Shown: piece by piece, positions 54,093-62,115 of the stretch
Numbering within the stretch: position 1 is the first letter of the stretch
Layout of the letters: the number at the start of each line of letters is the position of its first letter
DNA from: Pseudomonas flavescens
Lineage (GTDB): Bacteria > Pseudomonadota > Gammaproteobacteria > Pseudomonadales > Pseudomonadaceae
Reading direction: 5' to 3'
Assembly (NCBI RefSeq): GCF_013408425.1
Contig: NZ_JACBYV010000001.1
Span: forward strand, 3,782,001 to 3,846,000
Length of the DNA: 64,000 bases
Notes under the pieces: model-generated
Seen by the model: the letters and a program-made list of their open reading frames with translations, nothing else
Told to the model about the DNA's origin: nothing
Database searches by the model: none
Position numbers and translations under genes: made by a program

Positions 54093-55211
54093 TCAGTCGC
54101 CGGAATCGGGCACCGCGATGATGCGCCAATCGTCACCCACGGCGCGCATATCGACGATCTTCAACGCTTTGGCCTCGGCCATCCGCGCCAGGGGCAGATC
54201 GAGTAACGGCCTGGCACTGGAGCCGAGGAACTTGGGCGCGACGAACAACTGGTACTCATCGACCAGCCCCAGACGGGCGAACGCACCGGCGAGTTTCGGC
54301 CCGGCCTCGACCAATACCTCGTTGGCACCACGGCCTGCCAGCTCCTGCAGCAATTTGCGCAAGTCGACATGGCCGTTGTTGCCGGGCATCGCCAGGAGTT
54401 CGTGGCCATCGTCGAGATAACGGTCGCGCGACGTCGCCGCCGCGCAGGTCGCCACCAGTGCCGGCCCCACCTGGAAGAACGGTGCACTCAGCGGTACCCG
54501 CAAGCGCCCGTCGATCAGCACGCGCAATGGCGGGCGAGCCTGAGCCAGCGCCGTGAGCTCGGCGCCCAGGCCCAGTTCGTCGGGACGCACCGTCAGACGC
54601 GCCGCATCGGCCAGCAACGTATCGGCCCCAGTCAGTACCACGCTGGAGCGCGCCCGCAACCGCTGCACCGCTGCGCGAGCGGCTGGCCCGGTGATCCACT
54701 GGCTTTCGCCGCTGGCCATGGCGGTGCGCCCGTCCAGGCTCATGGCCAGCTTGACCCGCACCAGCGGCAAGCCCTTTTCCATGCGTTTGACGAAGCCGGC
54801 ATTGAGCGCCCGCGCCTCGCTTTCCAGCACGCCGCTCTGCACCGAGATGCCGGCGTTCATCAGCCTCAGCAGGCCACGACCGGCCACCTGCGGATTGGGA
54901 TCCTGCATGGCCGCGACGACCCTCGCGACGCCTGCCTCGACCAAGGCATCGGCGCAAGGCGGCGTACGTCCGTGGTGGCTGCAGGGTTCGAGGGTGACGT
55001 AGGCGGTAGCACCACGCGCCTTGTCACCGGCCTGGCGCAGCGCATGAACCTCGGCATGGGGCTCGCCAGCCTTGGCGTGCCAGCCCTCACCGACGATCTT
55101 GCCGTCGCGCACGATCACGCAACCGACACGGGGATTGGGATGGGTGGAATACAGCCCCTTGCGCGCCAGCTCGAGCGCGCGCGCCATGAATGCCTGATCG
55201 CTGGTGCTCAT
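54093..55211 (-). CDS. ribD: Bifunctional riboflavin deaminase/reductase RibD
   Basis: A 372-residue fusion. The N-terminal cytidine-deaminase-like domain has zinc site His52-Ala-Glu54 and Cys77/Cys86 in PCSHHGRTPPC. The C-terminal reductase domain starts near 150 (RVKLAMSLDGRTAMASGESQWITG) and includes VLVEAGPKLAGAF. It deaminates and then reduces the pyrimidine intermediate. It starts 1 bp after the nrdR stop codon and ends before the riboswitch, so it belongs to the nrdR transcript and probably reads on into the riboswitch leader. Confidence 0.94.
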   Translation of the reverse strand: MSTSDQAFMARALELARKGLYSTHPNPRVGCVIVRDGKIVGEGWHAKAGEPHAEVHALRQAGDKARGATAYVTLEPCSHHGRTPPCADALVEAGVARVVAAMQDPNPQVAGRGLLRLMNAGISVQSGVLESEARALNAGFVKRMEKGLPLVRVKLAMSLDGRTAMASGESQWITGPAARAAVQRLRARSSVVLTGADTLLADAARLTVRPDELGLGAELTALAQARPPLRVLIDGRLRVPLSAPFFQVGPALVATCAAATSRDRYLDDGHELLAMPGNNGHVDLRKLLQELAGRGANEVLVEAGPKLAGAFARLGLVDEYQLFVAPKFLGSSARPLLDLPLARMAEAKALKIVDMRAVGDDWRIIAVPDSGD

Positions 55212-55212
55212 C

Positions 55213-55677
55213 TCAGTCCTGATTGGGCTCGCGGGAAAGACGGTCGATTTCCTCGCGGAATTCGTTGAGATCCTGGAAGCGCCGGTACACCGAGGCGAAA
55301 CGAATGTAGGCCACTTCGTCGAGCTTCTGCAGTTCGGTCATCACCAGTTCGCCCAGCACCAGCGACTTGATCTCGCGCTCGCCGGTGGCCCGCAGGCGGT
55401 GCTTGATATGGGCGATGGCCGCCTCCAGCCGCTCGATGCTCACCGGACGTTTCTCCAGTGCGCGCTGCATGCCTGCTCGCAGCTTGTCTTCGTCGAAGGG
55501 CTGGCGGCTGCCGTCCTGCTTGATCAGACGCGGCATCACCAGTTCGGCGGTCTCGAACGTGGTAAAGCGTTCACCGCAGGCCAGGCACTCTCGGCGGCGA
55601 CGCACCTGATCGCCCTCGGCGACCAGACGGGAATCGATGACTTTGGTGTCGTTGGCGGAGCAAAAGGGGCAATGCAT
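55213..55677 (-). CDS. nrdR: Transcriptional repressor NrdR
   Basis: A 154-residue regulator of ribonucleotide reductase genes. The zinc ribbon has Cys3, Cys6, Cys31 and Cys34 ([19 protein letters not shown]), followed by an ATP-cone domain ([30 protein letters not shown]). ATG 55677 is the family start; the open frame continues upstream without similarity. nrdR-ribD coupling is widespread in gammaproteobacteria. It diverges from the YbaY lipoprotein gene. Confidence 0.95.
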   Translation of the reverse strand: MHCPFCSANDTKVIDSRLVAEGDQVRRRRECLACGERFTTFETAELVMPRLIKQDGSRQPFDEDKLRAGMQRALEKRPVSIERLEAAIAHIKHRLRATGEREIKSLVLGELVMTELQKLDEVAYIRFASVYRRFQDLNEFREEIDRLSREPNQD

Positions 55678-55813
55678 GGTCGGGAAAGCCAGGCGGGAAA
55701 GCCAGCATGGTAGCGCATCCCCCCGGCCCGGTGCCAAGCGACGCAGGGCCACTTTCCTTTGCATTCGCCGTTGGCTATGGGGAGAATCCAGCCACTGCCC
55801 CGAGGAATTCCCC

Positions 55814-56251
55814 ATGCCATTGCGCCCGCTCGCCCTGCTCAGTCTCGCCGCCTTGCTCGCCGCCTGCGCCAGCGAAACACCGCCACCCGCCGCACCACCC
55901 GCAGCGCCTGCGCCGAAACAGGAGCCAGCGGCAACGCCGGCACACCTGCGTGACCTCACCGGCACGCTACTCGACGTGCCAGCGGGCGCCGATGTGGAGC
56001 TGGCCCTGCTGACCATCAACGAACGCGGTCTGCCTAACAAGCTGCTGGGTAACATCCAGCTGCGCGGAACCGGCGCGCCGCTGCCGTTTCGCCTGCAGTT
56101 CAACCCCGAGAACTTCGACCAGGGCATCCGCGTGGAACTGCGTGGCCGGGTTCATCAGTCCGGCAAGCTGGTGCTGCACATGCCTAGCCAGTTGATCCGC
56201 CAGCCACAAAGCCAGGCGCTCGGCGAAGTACGCGTAACGCCCGCGCTGTGA
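55814..56251 (+). CDS. YbaY family lipoprotein
   Basis: A 145-residue lipoprotein. The signal ends LAA-Cys18 in [12 protein letters not shown], followed by a proline/alanine-rich linker ([12 protein letters not shown]) and a beta-rich YbaY domain ([48 protein letters not shown]). The serine after the lipobox cysteine's alanine suggests outer-membrane sorting. The function of the family is not established. GAGGAA lies 7 bases before the ATG. The TGA overlaps the GTG start of the next gene by 4 bases, so the two are coupled. Confidence 0.85.
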   Translation: MPLRPLALLSLAALLAACASETPPPAAPPAAPAPKQEPAATPAHLRDLTGTLLDVPAGADVELALLTINERGLPNKLLGNIQLRGTGAPLPFRLQFNPENFDQGIRVELRGRVHQSGKLVLHMPSQLIRQPQSQALGEVRVTPAL

Positions 56252-56910
56252 CACCACCGCGCCACCTGCAGGCGGCCCTGAGTGAGCTGCTCGGCGATGC
56301 CCACCTGAGCGCGACCGCCCTGCCGGGTAGCGACCTGCGCCTGTGGTTGATCGACCCGGCGAACATGGATCGCTGCTTCAGCCCCGAGGAAACCCGGCGT
56401 ATTCTCGAGGAGCCGCCTTACTGGTGCTTCTGCTGGGCCAGCGGCCTGGTGCTGGTGGACTGGCTGGCCCAGCACCCGCAATGGGTACGCGGCAAACGAG
56501 TACTGGATGTCGGTGCTGGCTCCGGCGTGGCAGCCATTGCCGCCATGCGAGCAGGCGCGGCGCAGGTGGTGGCCTGCGATCTGGACCCGCTTGCGCTGGC
56601 GGCCTGCAAGGCCAACGCCGAACTCAATGGCGTGCAGCTGGAGTATTCCAGCGACCTGTTCGCCGAGCGGCGCGACTACGACCTGGCGATAGTCGCCGAC
56701 GTGCTCTACGACCGCGCCAACCTGCCCCTGCTCGACCGCGTTCTCGAACATGCCCGACAGGTGCTGGTGGCCGACTCGAGAGTGCGCGACTTCAGCCACC
56801 CGGCCTACCGCCGCATCGGCGGCCTGGAGGGCTGTACCTGGCCGGACCTGGCTGAGCCCGAAACCTTCCGCCACGTCAGCCTCTATCATGCCGACGGCGG
56901 CCCCTTGTAG
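56248..56910 (+). CDS. Class I SAM-dependent methyltransferase (Nnt1/PrmA-like)
   Basis: A 220-residue methyltransferase with motif I VLDVGAGSGVAAIAAMRAGA, motif II VVACDLDPLALAACKANAELNGV and motif post-I LAIVADVLYDRANLPLLDRVLEHA. The N-terminal PPYWCFCWASGLVLVDWL block is the PrmA/ETFB-lysine methyltransferase-like type. It may methylate a protein lysine or a small molecule. The start GTG is embedded in the ybaY-like gene's stop (GTGA). Confidence 0.82.
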   Translation: MTPPRHLQAALSELLGDAHLSATALPGSDLRLWLIDPANMDRCFSPEETRRILEEPPYWCFCWASGLVLVDWLAQHPQWVRGKRVLDVGAGSGVAAIAAMRAGAAQVVACDLDPLALAACKANAELNGVQLEYSSDLFAERRDYDLAIVADVLYDRANLPLLDRVLEHARQVLVADSRVRDFSHPAYRRIGGLEGCTWPDLAEPETFRHVSLYHADGGPL

Positions 56911-56978
56911 CCGCGCACCGGCGCCCACATTTATAGTCATCTCCAATTAACCACTTTCCGCCCGGACAGAGACCGACC

Positions 56979-57851
56979 ATGAGCGACACCCCGTACATCT
57001 TCGATATCAATGGCGCCGTCCAGTTTGAACAGCTGGTGATCGAGAACTCGTTCAGCAAACCGGTACTGGTGGACTTCTGGGCCGACTGGTGTGCGCCGTG
57101 CAAGGCGTTGATGCCCCTGCTGACGCAGATCACCGAGGGCTATCAGGGCGAACTGCTGCTGGCCAAGGTCAACTGCGATATCGAACAGGAAATCGTCGCG
57201 CGCTTCGGCATCCGCAGCCTGCCGACCGTGGTGCTGTTCAAGAATGGCCAGCCGGTCGACGGTTTTCAGGGGGCGCAACCCGAGTCGGCGATCCGCGCCC
57301 TGCTCCAGCCCCATGTTCCAGAACCTCAGGCGCCCGAGGCCGATCTGCTGGACGTCGCCCAGGAAGCCTTCGCCGATGGCCGCATCGGCGAAGCCGAAGC
57401 CCTGCTCAAGCAAAAGCTCGGCGAGGACAACAGCAACGCTGCCGCACTGATTCTGTATGCACGCTGCCTGGCAGAGCGCGGCGAACTGGGTGAGGCGCAA
57501 CAGGTACTCGATGCCGTCCAGGGTGATGAACACAAACAGGCCCTGGCCGGAGCCCGCGCGCAACTGACCTTCCTGCGTGAAGCGGCCGATCTGCCGGATG
57601 CCGCCACCCTGAAGAGCCGTCTGGCGCAGAACGCCGAGGACGACGAAGCCGCCTATCAACTGGCCATTCAGCAGCTCGCCCGCCAGCAGTATGAGCCGGC
57701 TCTGGACGCCCTGCTGAAACTCTTCGTGCGCAACCGCAACTACGCCGACGGCCTGCCGCACAAGACGTTGCTGCAGGTGTTCGACCTGCTCGGCAACGAC
57801 CACCCGCTGGTAACCACCTACCGCCGCCGGGTGTATCAGGCGCTCTATTGA
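56979..57851 (+). CDS. Thioredoxin-TPR protein (CnoX/YbbN family)
   Basis: A 290-residue cytoplasmic protein. The N-terminal thioredoxin domain has a redox-active WCAPCK site (Cys38, Cys41), followed by TPR-like helices and the family tail FVRNRNYADGLPHKTLLQVFDLLGNDHPLVTTYRRRVYQALY. In E. coli the CnoX homologue lacks the first cysteine and acts as a chaperedoxin with GroEL. Here both cysteines are kept, so oxidoreductase activity is likely too. Its own promoter is expected in the 68-bp gap after the methyltransferase. Confidence 0.9.
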   Translation: MSDTPYIFDINGAVQFEQLVIENSFSKPVLVDFWADWCAPCKALMPLLTQITEGYQGELLLAKVNCDIEQEIVARFGIRSLPTVVLFKNGQPVDGFQGAQPESAIRALLQPHVPEPQAPEADLLDVAQEAFADGRIGEAEALLKQKLGEDNSNAAALILYARCLAERGELGEAQQVLDAVQGDEHKQALAGARAQLTFLREAADLPDAATLKSRLAQNAEDDEAAYQLAIQQLARQQYEPALDALLKLFVRNRNYADGLPHKTLLQVFDLLGNDHPLVTTYRRRVYQALY

Positions 57852-57910
57852 TTCCGAGAACCTGTCCCGTAGCCGACTGTGTGAAAACTACTGCGCTCGA
57901 TCATGCGGCC

Positions 57911-57982
57911 TGGTAGGAGCCCGCTTGCGGGCGATGCAACGTTGATTTCGACATCGCTATCGCCGGCAAGCCGGCTCCCACC
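57911..57982. repeat. REP-type palindrome downstream of the thioredoxin gene
   Basis: TGGTAGGAGCCCGCTTGCGGG and CCGGCAAGCCGGCTCCCACC are facing REP units joined by an AT-richer spacer, a typical Pseudomonas REP pair. It lies between the convergent thioredoxin and small hypothetical genes and may act as a bidirectional terminator. Confidence 0.65.
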
Positions 57983-57994
57983 GATACCTGCCGG

Positions 57995-58345
57995 CTACGG
58001 CTGCTCTACCCAGCAATAAACCGGCGCATCCGGGCCGGTTTCCATGCGCACCTGCTCGCAATGACGCAGGCGCACCAACAACCGCTTGCCCGCCACCTCA
58101 CCGCCAGCCAGTGCGGCCAGTTGCGCCAGCAACTGCGGCCCCTCGATGCGTCCGGCCCGGCGCAACAACTCGAGCACCGTTTGCCATTGCCCGTCCTGAT
58201 CGGGCTGAACGGCCTGAGGGCTAACAGCGGCCGGGCTCTGCAGCGACCCCGGCACGGCGGCCGCCAGCTGCGCCCAGTCCTGGGGGTCGAGCTCCACCGT
58301 CAAATCCACCGGCCAGTCACCGATCCGTCCACGTATACGCACCAT
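57995..58345 (-). CDS. Conserved hypothetical protein
   Basis: A 116-residue protein starting MVRIRGRIGDWPVDLTVELDPQDWAQLAA and ending PDAPVYCWVEQP, with the helical stretch LLRRAGRIEGPQLLAQLAALAG in its middle. GGAGG stands 5 bases before the ATG at 58345, which supports expression. It occupies the position of PA4062 in PAO1, from memory a hypothetical protein. It contains no signal peptide or membrane segment. It diverges from the zinc-type cluster, whose Zur-like site lies between them. Confidence 0.7.
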   Translation of the reverse strand: MVRIRGRIGDWPVDLTVELDPQDWAQLAAAVPGSLQSPAAVSPQAVQPDQDGQWQTVLELLRRAGRIEGPQLLAQLAALAGGEVAGKRLLVRLRHCEQVRMETGPDAPVYCWVEQP

Positions 58346-58424
58346 CACCACCTCCGAACTTTCCGGATGCCATGCTCCCACAGGCAGGCAAACCAAGCAT
58401 CCCCTCTATCTCCGCCCATAAATT

Positions 58425-58442
58425 TGTTATAACGTATCAACA
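58425..58442. promoter_or_regulatory. Zur-like operator before the ZrgA-family gene
   Basis: TGTTATAACGTATCAACA is a partial palindrome (12 of 18 positions symmetric) with one perfect GTTATA half-site of the Zur consensus, 25-42 bp upstream of the ATG. The homologous PA4063 operon is reported to be zinc-repressed through Zur. The site here is inferred by eye. Confidence 0.5.
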
Positions 58443-58466
58443 ACTTTCACGCACCGGAGCCCTCTC

Positions 58467-59048
58467 ATGCGCCGCCTACTGCTCGCCCTGCCCTTCGCCC
58501 TGCTTCCCCTGGCCGCTGCTCACGCGCAGAATCATGACCACGATCACGACCATGAACACGGTAGCCTCGGCAAGCATGAGCACGGCGTCGCCACGCTGAA
58601 CGTCGCGCTCGAGGGCAACGAGCTGGAGATCGAACTGGAAAGCCCGGCCATGAACATCGTCGGTTTCGAGCACGCGGCAACCAGCGAGGCCGACAAGAAA
58701 ACCGTCGCTGCCGCTCGCGCCTTGCTGGAAAAACCACTCGCCCTGTTCAGCCTGCCCGCTGCTGCCGGTTGCAGCCTCACCGAGCATGAACTGAAAAGCC
58801 CACTGTTCGGCAACGATGACCATGATCACGATGAAGCTGCCGCTGGCCACGATCACGACCATGAGCACAGCGACATCGATGCCGACTACAGCTTCACCTG
58901 CAAGCAGCCGGACGCCCTGAAGACGCTCGACCTGTCGGCCTTCTACAAGCAGTTCCCGGCGACCCAGAAGATCAACGTGCAACTGATCGGCCCAAGCGGC
59001 CAGCAAGGTGTCGAGTCGACGCCAGCCAATGCACAATTGAAGTTCTGA
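58467..59048 (+). CDS. ZrgA family zinc uptake protein (DUF2796)
   Basis: A 193-residue periplasmic protein. The signal peptide spans 1-20 (ending AHA-QN). A histidine-rich loop HDHDHDHEH follows immediately (23-31), then the DUF2796 core (HGVATLNVALEGNELEIELESPAMNIVGFEHAA), and a second HDHDHEH cluster (about 118-134). It binds zinc for uptake. It is the first gene of a cluster with an ABC ATPase, an FtsX-type permease and a DUF3299 protein, like PA4063-4066, which responds to zinc shortage. An R2 repeat separates it from the ATPase gene. Confidence 0.92.
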   Translation: MRRLLLALPFALLPLAAAHAQNHDHDHDHEHGSLGKHEHGVATLNVALEGNELEIELESPAMNIVGFEHAATSEADKKTVAAARALLEKPLALFSLPAAAGCSLTEHELKSPLFGNDDHDHDEAAAGHDHDHEHSDIDADYSFTCKQPDALKTLDLSAFYKQFPATQKINVQLIGPSGQQGVESTPANAQLKF

Positions 59049-59134
59049 TCGGCCTCGCGGACGCCTCCAGCTGGAGGCGTTTGCATTCGCACATGTCCTG
59101 CAACACCCCTCGGGGCAGCATTTCGCGCCCATAG

Positions 59135-59265
59135 GGGCACCTGTAAAAACGTAGGCGAGGCAGTCAGCGCGAGGCAAAACAGGCAAACGAGTATTTTGAT
59201 TGGACTCGCATTCGAGCCTGTTTTTAACGTCACGATGACAACGCAGGTAGTTTTTAGAGGTGCCC
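59135..59265. repeat. Palindromic repeat, family R2 copy b
   Basis: 131 bp bounded by GGGCACCTGTAAAAAC (59135-59150) and GTTTTTAGAGGTGCCC (59250-59265), complementary at 15 of 16 positions. The inner GTAGGCGAGGCAG and ACGCAGGTAG blocks are shared with the copy at 31643-31788, but the outer arms differ. It lies inside the zinc-type operon, between the ZrgA-like and ATPase genes. Confidence 0.75.
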
Positions 59266-59311
59266 ATGACTGGCACACTTGCCCCCGTCACCTCAATCGC
59301 CAGCAGCCCCC

Positions 59312-60019
59312 ATGACCTCAGCACTGATCGAACTCACCGACCTCGGCTTCGCCTGGCCCGGCCAGGACGAGCTTCTGGATATTCCGAACTTTCATCTGCA
59401 GCGCGGCGAGACCCTGTTTCTCAAGGGCCCCAGCGGCAGTGGCAAGACCACCCTGCTCGGATTGCTCGGCGGTGTGCAGAAACCTGGCCGAGGCAAGATT
59501 CGTCTGCTCGGCGAGGATCTCGCCGCCCTCTCGGCCGCCCGCCGGGATCGTTTCCGTGTCGACCACACCGGCTACATCTTCCAGCAATTCAACCTGCTGC
59601 CCTTTCTCAGCGTTCGCGCCAACGTCGAGCTGCCCTGCCGCTTCTCCAGCCTTCGCGCACAACGTGCAGCGCAGCGCTATGGCAGCGTGGATCAGGCGGC
59701 GGCGAAACTGTTGGAACACCTCGGCCTGCGCCCGGAGTTGCTCGAACGGCGTGCGGATTCGCTGTCCATCGGCCAGCAACAACGCGTAGCCGCGGCTCGC
59801 GCACTGATCGGCCAGCCGGAACTGGTGATTGCCGACGAACCGACTTCGGCGCTGGACGCCGATGCGCGTCAGGCGTTCCTCGAGCTGCTGTTCGGCGAAT
59901 GCCGTGATGTCGGCGCCAGCCTGCTGTTCGTCAGCCACGACCAGAGCCTGGCCCCGCTGTTCGACCGCAGCCTGTCGCTGGCCGAACTGAACCGCGCCAG
60001 CAAACCCCAGGAGGTCTGA
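59312..60019 (+). CDS. LolD-like ABC transporter ATP-binding protein
   Basis: A 235-residue ATPase: Walker A GPSGSGKTT, Q-loop FQQFNLLPFLSVRANVELP, signature-like LSIGQQQRVAAARAL, Walker B LVIADEPTSALD and switch His FVSHD. The signature reads LSIGQ instead of LSGGQ. It pairs with the FtsX-type permease 1 bp downstream. By analogy with PA4064-4065 it serves zinc homeostasis or envelope maturation of the ZrgA-like partner. I use ATG 59312; a TTG at 59279 in frame is possible, and no strong ribosome site is seen. Confidence 0.88.
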   Translation: MTSALIELTDLGFAWPGQDELLDIPNFHLQRGETLFLKGPSGSGKTTLLGLLGGVQKPGRGKIRLLGEDLAALSAARRDRFRVDHTGYIFQQFNLLPFLSVRANVELPCRFSSLRAQRAAQRYGSVDQAAAKLLEHLGLRPELLERRADSLSIGQQQRVAAARALIGQPELVIADEPTSALDADARQAFLELLFGECRDVGASLLFVSHDQSLAPLFDRSLSLAELNRASKPQEV

Positions 60020-60020
60020 G

Positions 60021-61283
60021 GTGTTCCTGTTACGACTCGCCTTGGCCAGCCTGGCCAACCGCCGCTTCACCGCTCTGCTCACGGTCTTCGCCATCGCACT
60101 GTCGGTGTGTCTGCTGCTCGCCGTGGAGCGGGTGCGCACCGAAGCCCGCGCCAGCTTCGCCAATACCATCAGTGGTACCGACCTGATCGTCGGCGCCCGT
60201 TCCGGCAGCGTGAATCTGCTGCTGTACTCGGTGTTCCGCATCGGCAACGCCACCAACAACATCCGCTGGGACAGTTTCGAGAAGCTCGCCGCGCACCGCC
60301 AGGTCGACTGGGCCATCCCGATTTCCCTGGGCGACTCGCACCGGGGCTACCGGGTGATGGGCACCGACACGGGTTATTTCGACCATTACCACTATGGTCG
60401 TGGCCAGGCATTGCAGGTTGCCCAGGGCGAACGCTTTCACGATCTGTTCGACGTGGTGCTTGGCGCCGAAGTGGCCCAGGCCCTGAACTACAAGCTCGGC
60501 GACAAACTGGTGCTGTCCCATGGCGTGGCGGCCATCAGCCTGCAGCAACACGATGACAAGCCGTTCGTGGTCAGCGGCATCCTCGCCCGCACCGGCACGC
60601 CCGTGGATCGCACCCTGCATATTTCCCTGGAGGGCATGGAAGCGCTGCATGTCGACTGGCAGAACGGTGTCCCCGCCCGCGGTGCTGGCAAGATAAGCGC
60701 TGAACAGGCCCGTGAGATGAATCTGCAGCCCAAGGCCATCACCGCGGTGATGCTCGGCCTGAAGAGCAAGATCGCCACTTTCGCAGTCCAGCGCGAGGTC
60801 AACGAGTACCGCGGCGAACCGCTGCTGGCGATTCTCCCTGGCGTTGCCCTGCAGGAATTGTGGAGCCTGATGGGCACGGCGGAGAAGGCGCTGTTCGTGG
60901 TGTCGCTGTTCGTCGTACTGACTGGGTTGATCGGCATGCTCACGGCCATCCTCACCAGCCTCAACGAGCGGCGCCGGGAGATGGCCATCCTGCGTTCGGT
61001 GGGCGCACGGCCGTGGCACGTCGCCAGTTTGCTGATCCTCGAAGCCTTCTCCCTGGCGGCGGCTGGCGTCGTCGCCGGTGTCGCCCTGCTGTACGGCGGC
61101 ATCGCCGGTGCACAGGGCTATGTGCAGGCCAACTACGGGCTGTATCTGCCATTGAGTGCACCGACACCCTATGAGTGGACGCTGCTCGGCGCTATTCTGG
61201 CGGCCGCTCTGCTGATGGGCTGCGTACCGGCCTGGCGGGCCTATCGGCAGTCATTAGCAGATGGTCTGTCCATCCGCCTCTGA
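60021..61283 (+). CDS. FtsX/LolE-like ABC transporter permease
   Basis: A 420-residue MacB/FtsX-type permease with an N-terminal TM (about 8-30), a large periplasmic domain (about 31-290) and three C-terminal TMs (near 292-315, 340-365 and 380-405), with the NERRREMAILRSVGA coupling motif. The GTG start follows AGGAGGTCTGAG. Together with the preceding ATPase it forms a type VII-like mechanotransmitter rather than a classical importer. The TGA stop overlaps the first base of an R3 repeat. Confidence 0.9.
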   Translation: MFLLRLALASLANRRFTALLTVFAIALSVCLLLAVERVRTEARASFANTISGTDLIVGARSGSVNLLLYSVFRIGNATNNIRWDSFEKLAAHRQVDWAIPISLGDSHRGYRVMGTDTGYFDHYHYGRGQALQVAQGERFHDLFDVVLGAEVAQALNYKLGDKLVLSHGVAAISLQQHDDKPFVVSGILARTGTPVDRTLHISLEGMEALHVDWQNGVPARGAGKISAEQAREMNLQPKAITAVMLGLKSKIATFAVQREVNEYRGEPLLAILPGVALQELWSLMGTAEKALFVVSLFVVLTGLIGMLTAILTSLNERRREMAILRSVGARPWHVASLLILEAFSLAAAGVVAGVALLYGGIAGAQGYVQANYGLYLPLSAPTPYEWTLLGAILAAALLMGCVPAWRAYRQSLADGLSIRL

Positions 61284-61423
61284 GAACCTACTCACGATCG
61301 GCTGCGCGTCGGCCCTGCGGCGTTGAAAACAAGCTCGGAAAGCTCATTTACATCAGTAAACTCCGCTTCCTCGCTTATTTTCGCCTTGCAGGGCTCTAGC
61401 TCGCACAATCGTGAATAGGTTCT
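61283..61423. repeat. Palindromic repeat, family R3
   Basis: 141 bp bounded by AGAACCTACTCACGAT and ATCGTGAATAGGTTCT, complementary at 15 of 16 positions. Its interior includes AGCTCGGAAAGCTCATTTAC and TTTACATCAGTAAACTCC. It lies between the permease stop codon, which its first base overlaps, and the terminator before the DUF3299 gene. Confidence 0.7.
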
Positions 61424-61430
61424 GAATATT

Positions 61431-61454
61431 CGGAGCCGGCAGCGGCTCCGTTTT
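61431..61454 (+). terminator. Rho-independent terminator within the zinc-type cluster
   Basis: CGGAGCCG and CGGCTCCG pair around GCAG and are followed by TTTTC. It lies 147 bases past the permease and 19 bases before the DUF3299 gene start, so it should reduce read-through into that gene unless the two are attenuated. Confidence 0.7.
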
Positions 61455-61472
61455 CAATCAAGAGGTAGTGTC

Positions 61473-61994
61473 ATGTTTCGCGCTCTGCTCATCGCCCTTC
61501 TCATGACCCTGGCGGCTCCGCTATGGGCAGCCGAACTGCGTACGCTGAACTGGCAGGAGCTGATCCCCAAGGATGCACCGCCGCAGATCGCCCAGATGAC
61601 GCCCATGCATGACATGTCGCAGTTGGGTGACGCGCTGTCCGAAGGGGGCGCCGCTTCTCTGCAGCAGTTTCCGTCCGCGCCGGTGGTCAAGGAGATGGAA
61701 GGCCAGCAGGTCAAGATTCCGGGCTACATCGTGCCGCTGGACGTGACCGAGGAAGGCCGCGTTACCGAGTTCCTGCTGGTGCCCTACTTCGGCGCCTGCA
61801 TCCACGTACCGCCACCACCCTCCAACCAGATCATCCATGTCACCGCCGAACTGGGCGTGCTGCTCGACGCGCTGTACCAGCCGTTCTGGATCGAGGGCCC
61901 ACTGAAGGTCGAGCACAGCAGCAGCGAGCTGGCCGAAGTCGGTTATCAGATGGCAGCGGACAAGATCTACCCGTACGAGCTGCCGGCCAACTGA
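61473..61994 (+). CDS. DUF3299 exported protein
   Basis: A 173-residue periplasmic protein. The signal peptide is MFRALLIALLMTLAAPLWA. The DUF3299 core VKIPGYIVPLDVTEEGRVTEFLLVPYFGACIHVPPPPSNQIIHV includes a Cys/His site (GACIHVPPPP) likely to bind metal, and it ends KIYPYELPAN. It is associated with zinc-responsive ZrgA-ABC clusters (PA4066). AGAGG lies 9 bases before the ATG. Its function is not defined; a metallochaperone role is plausible. Confidence 0.87.
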   Translation: MFRALLIALLMTLAAPLWAAELRTLNWQELIPKDAPPQIAQMTPMHDMSQLGDALSEGGAASLQQFPSAPVVKEMEGQQVKIPGYIVPLDVTEEGRVTEFLLVPYFGACIHVPPPPSNQIIHVTAELGVLLDALYQPFWIEGPLKVEHSSSELAEVGYQMAADKIYPYELPAN

Positions 61995-62032
61995 CATCAT
62001 GGCAAAAAGTCGCACCCTGCCGGCCATGAGCA

Positions 62033-62046
62033 TTGAGCTGAGTCAA
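62033..62046. promoter_or_regulatory. Anr/FNR-type site upstream of oprG
   Basis: TTGAGCTGAGTCAA matches the Anr consensus TTGAT-N4-ATCAA at 8 of 10 defined positions and is fully palindromic in its outer halves. It lies 70 bp before the oprG ATG. oprG is known to be induced under oxygen limitation by Anr in P. aeruginosa. Confidence 0.65.
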
Positions 62047-62115
62047 AGGACGCTTCGCCAGGCGCCCTAACCTGACGTCATCCGAGATTATCGTATGACC
62101 CGTTAGGAGCTCACC

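Noticed and set aside
58558..58900. Short tandem CAT/GAC-rich runs resembling a repeat array
   Set aside because: They are the codons of the His/Asp metal-binding loops of the ZrgA-like protein, not a CRISPR or satellite array.
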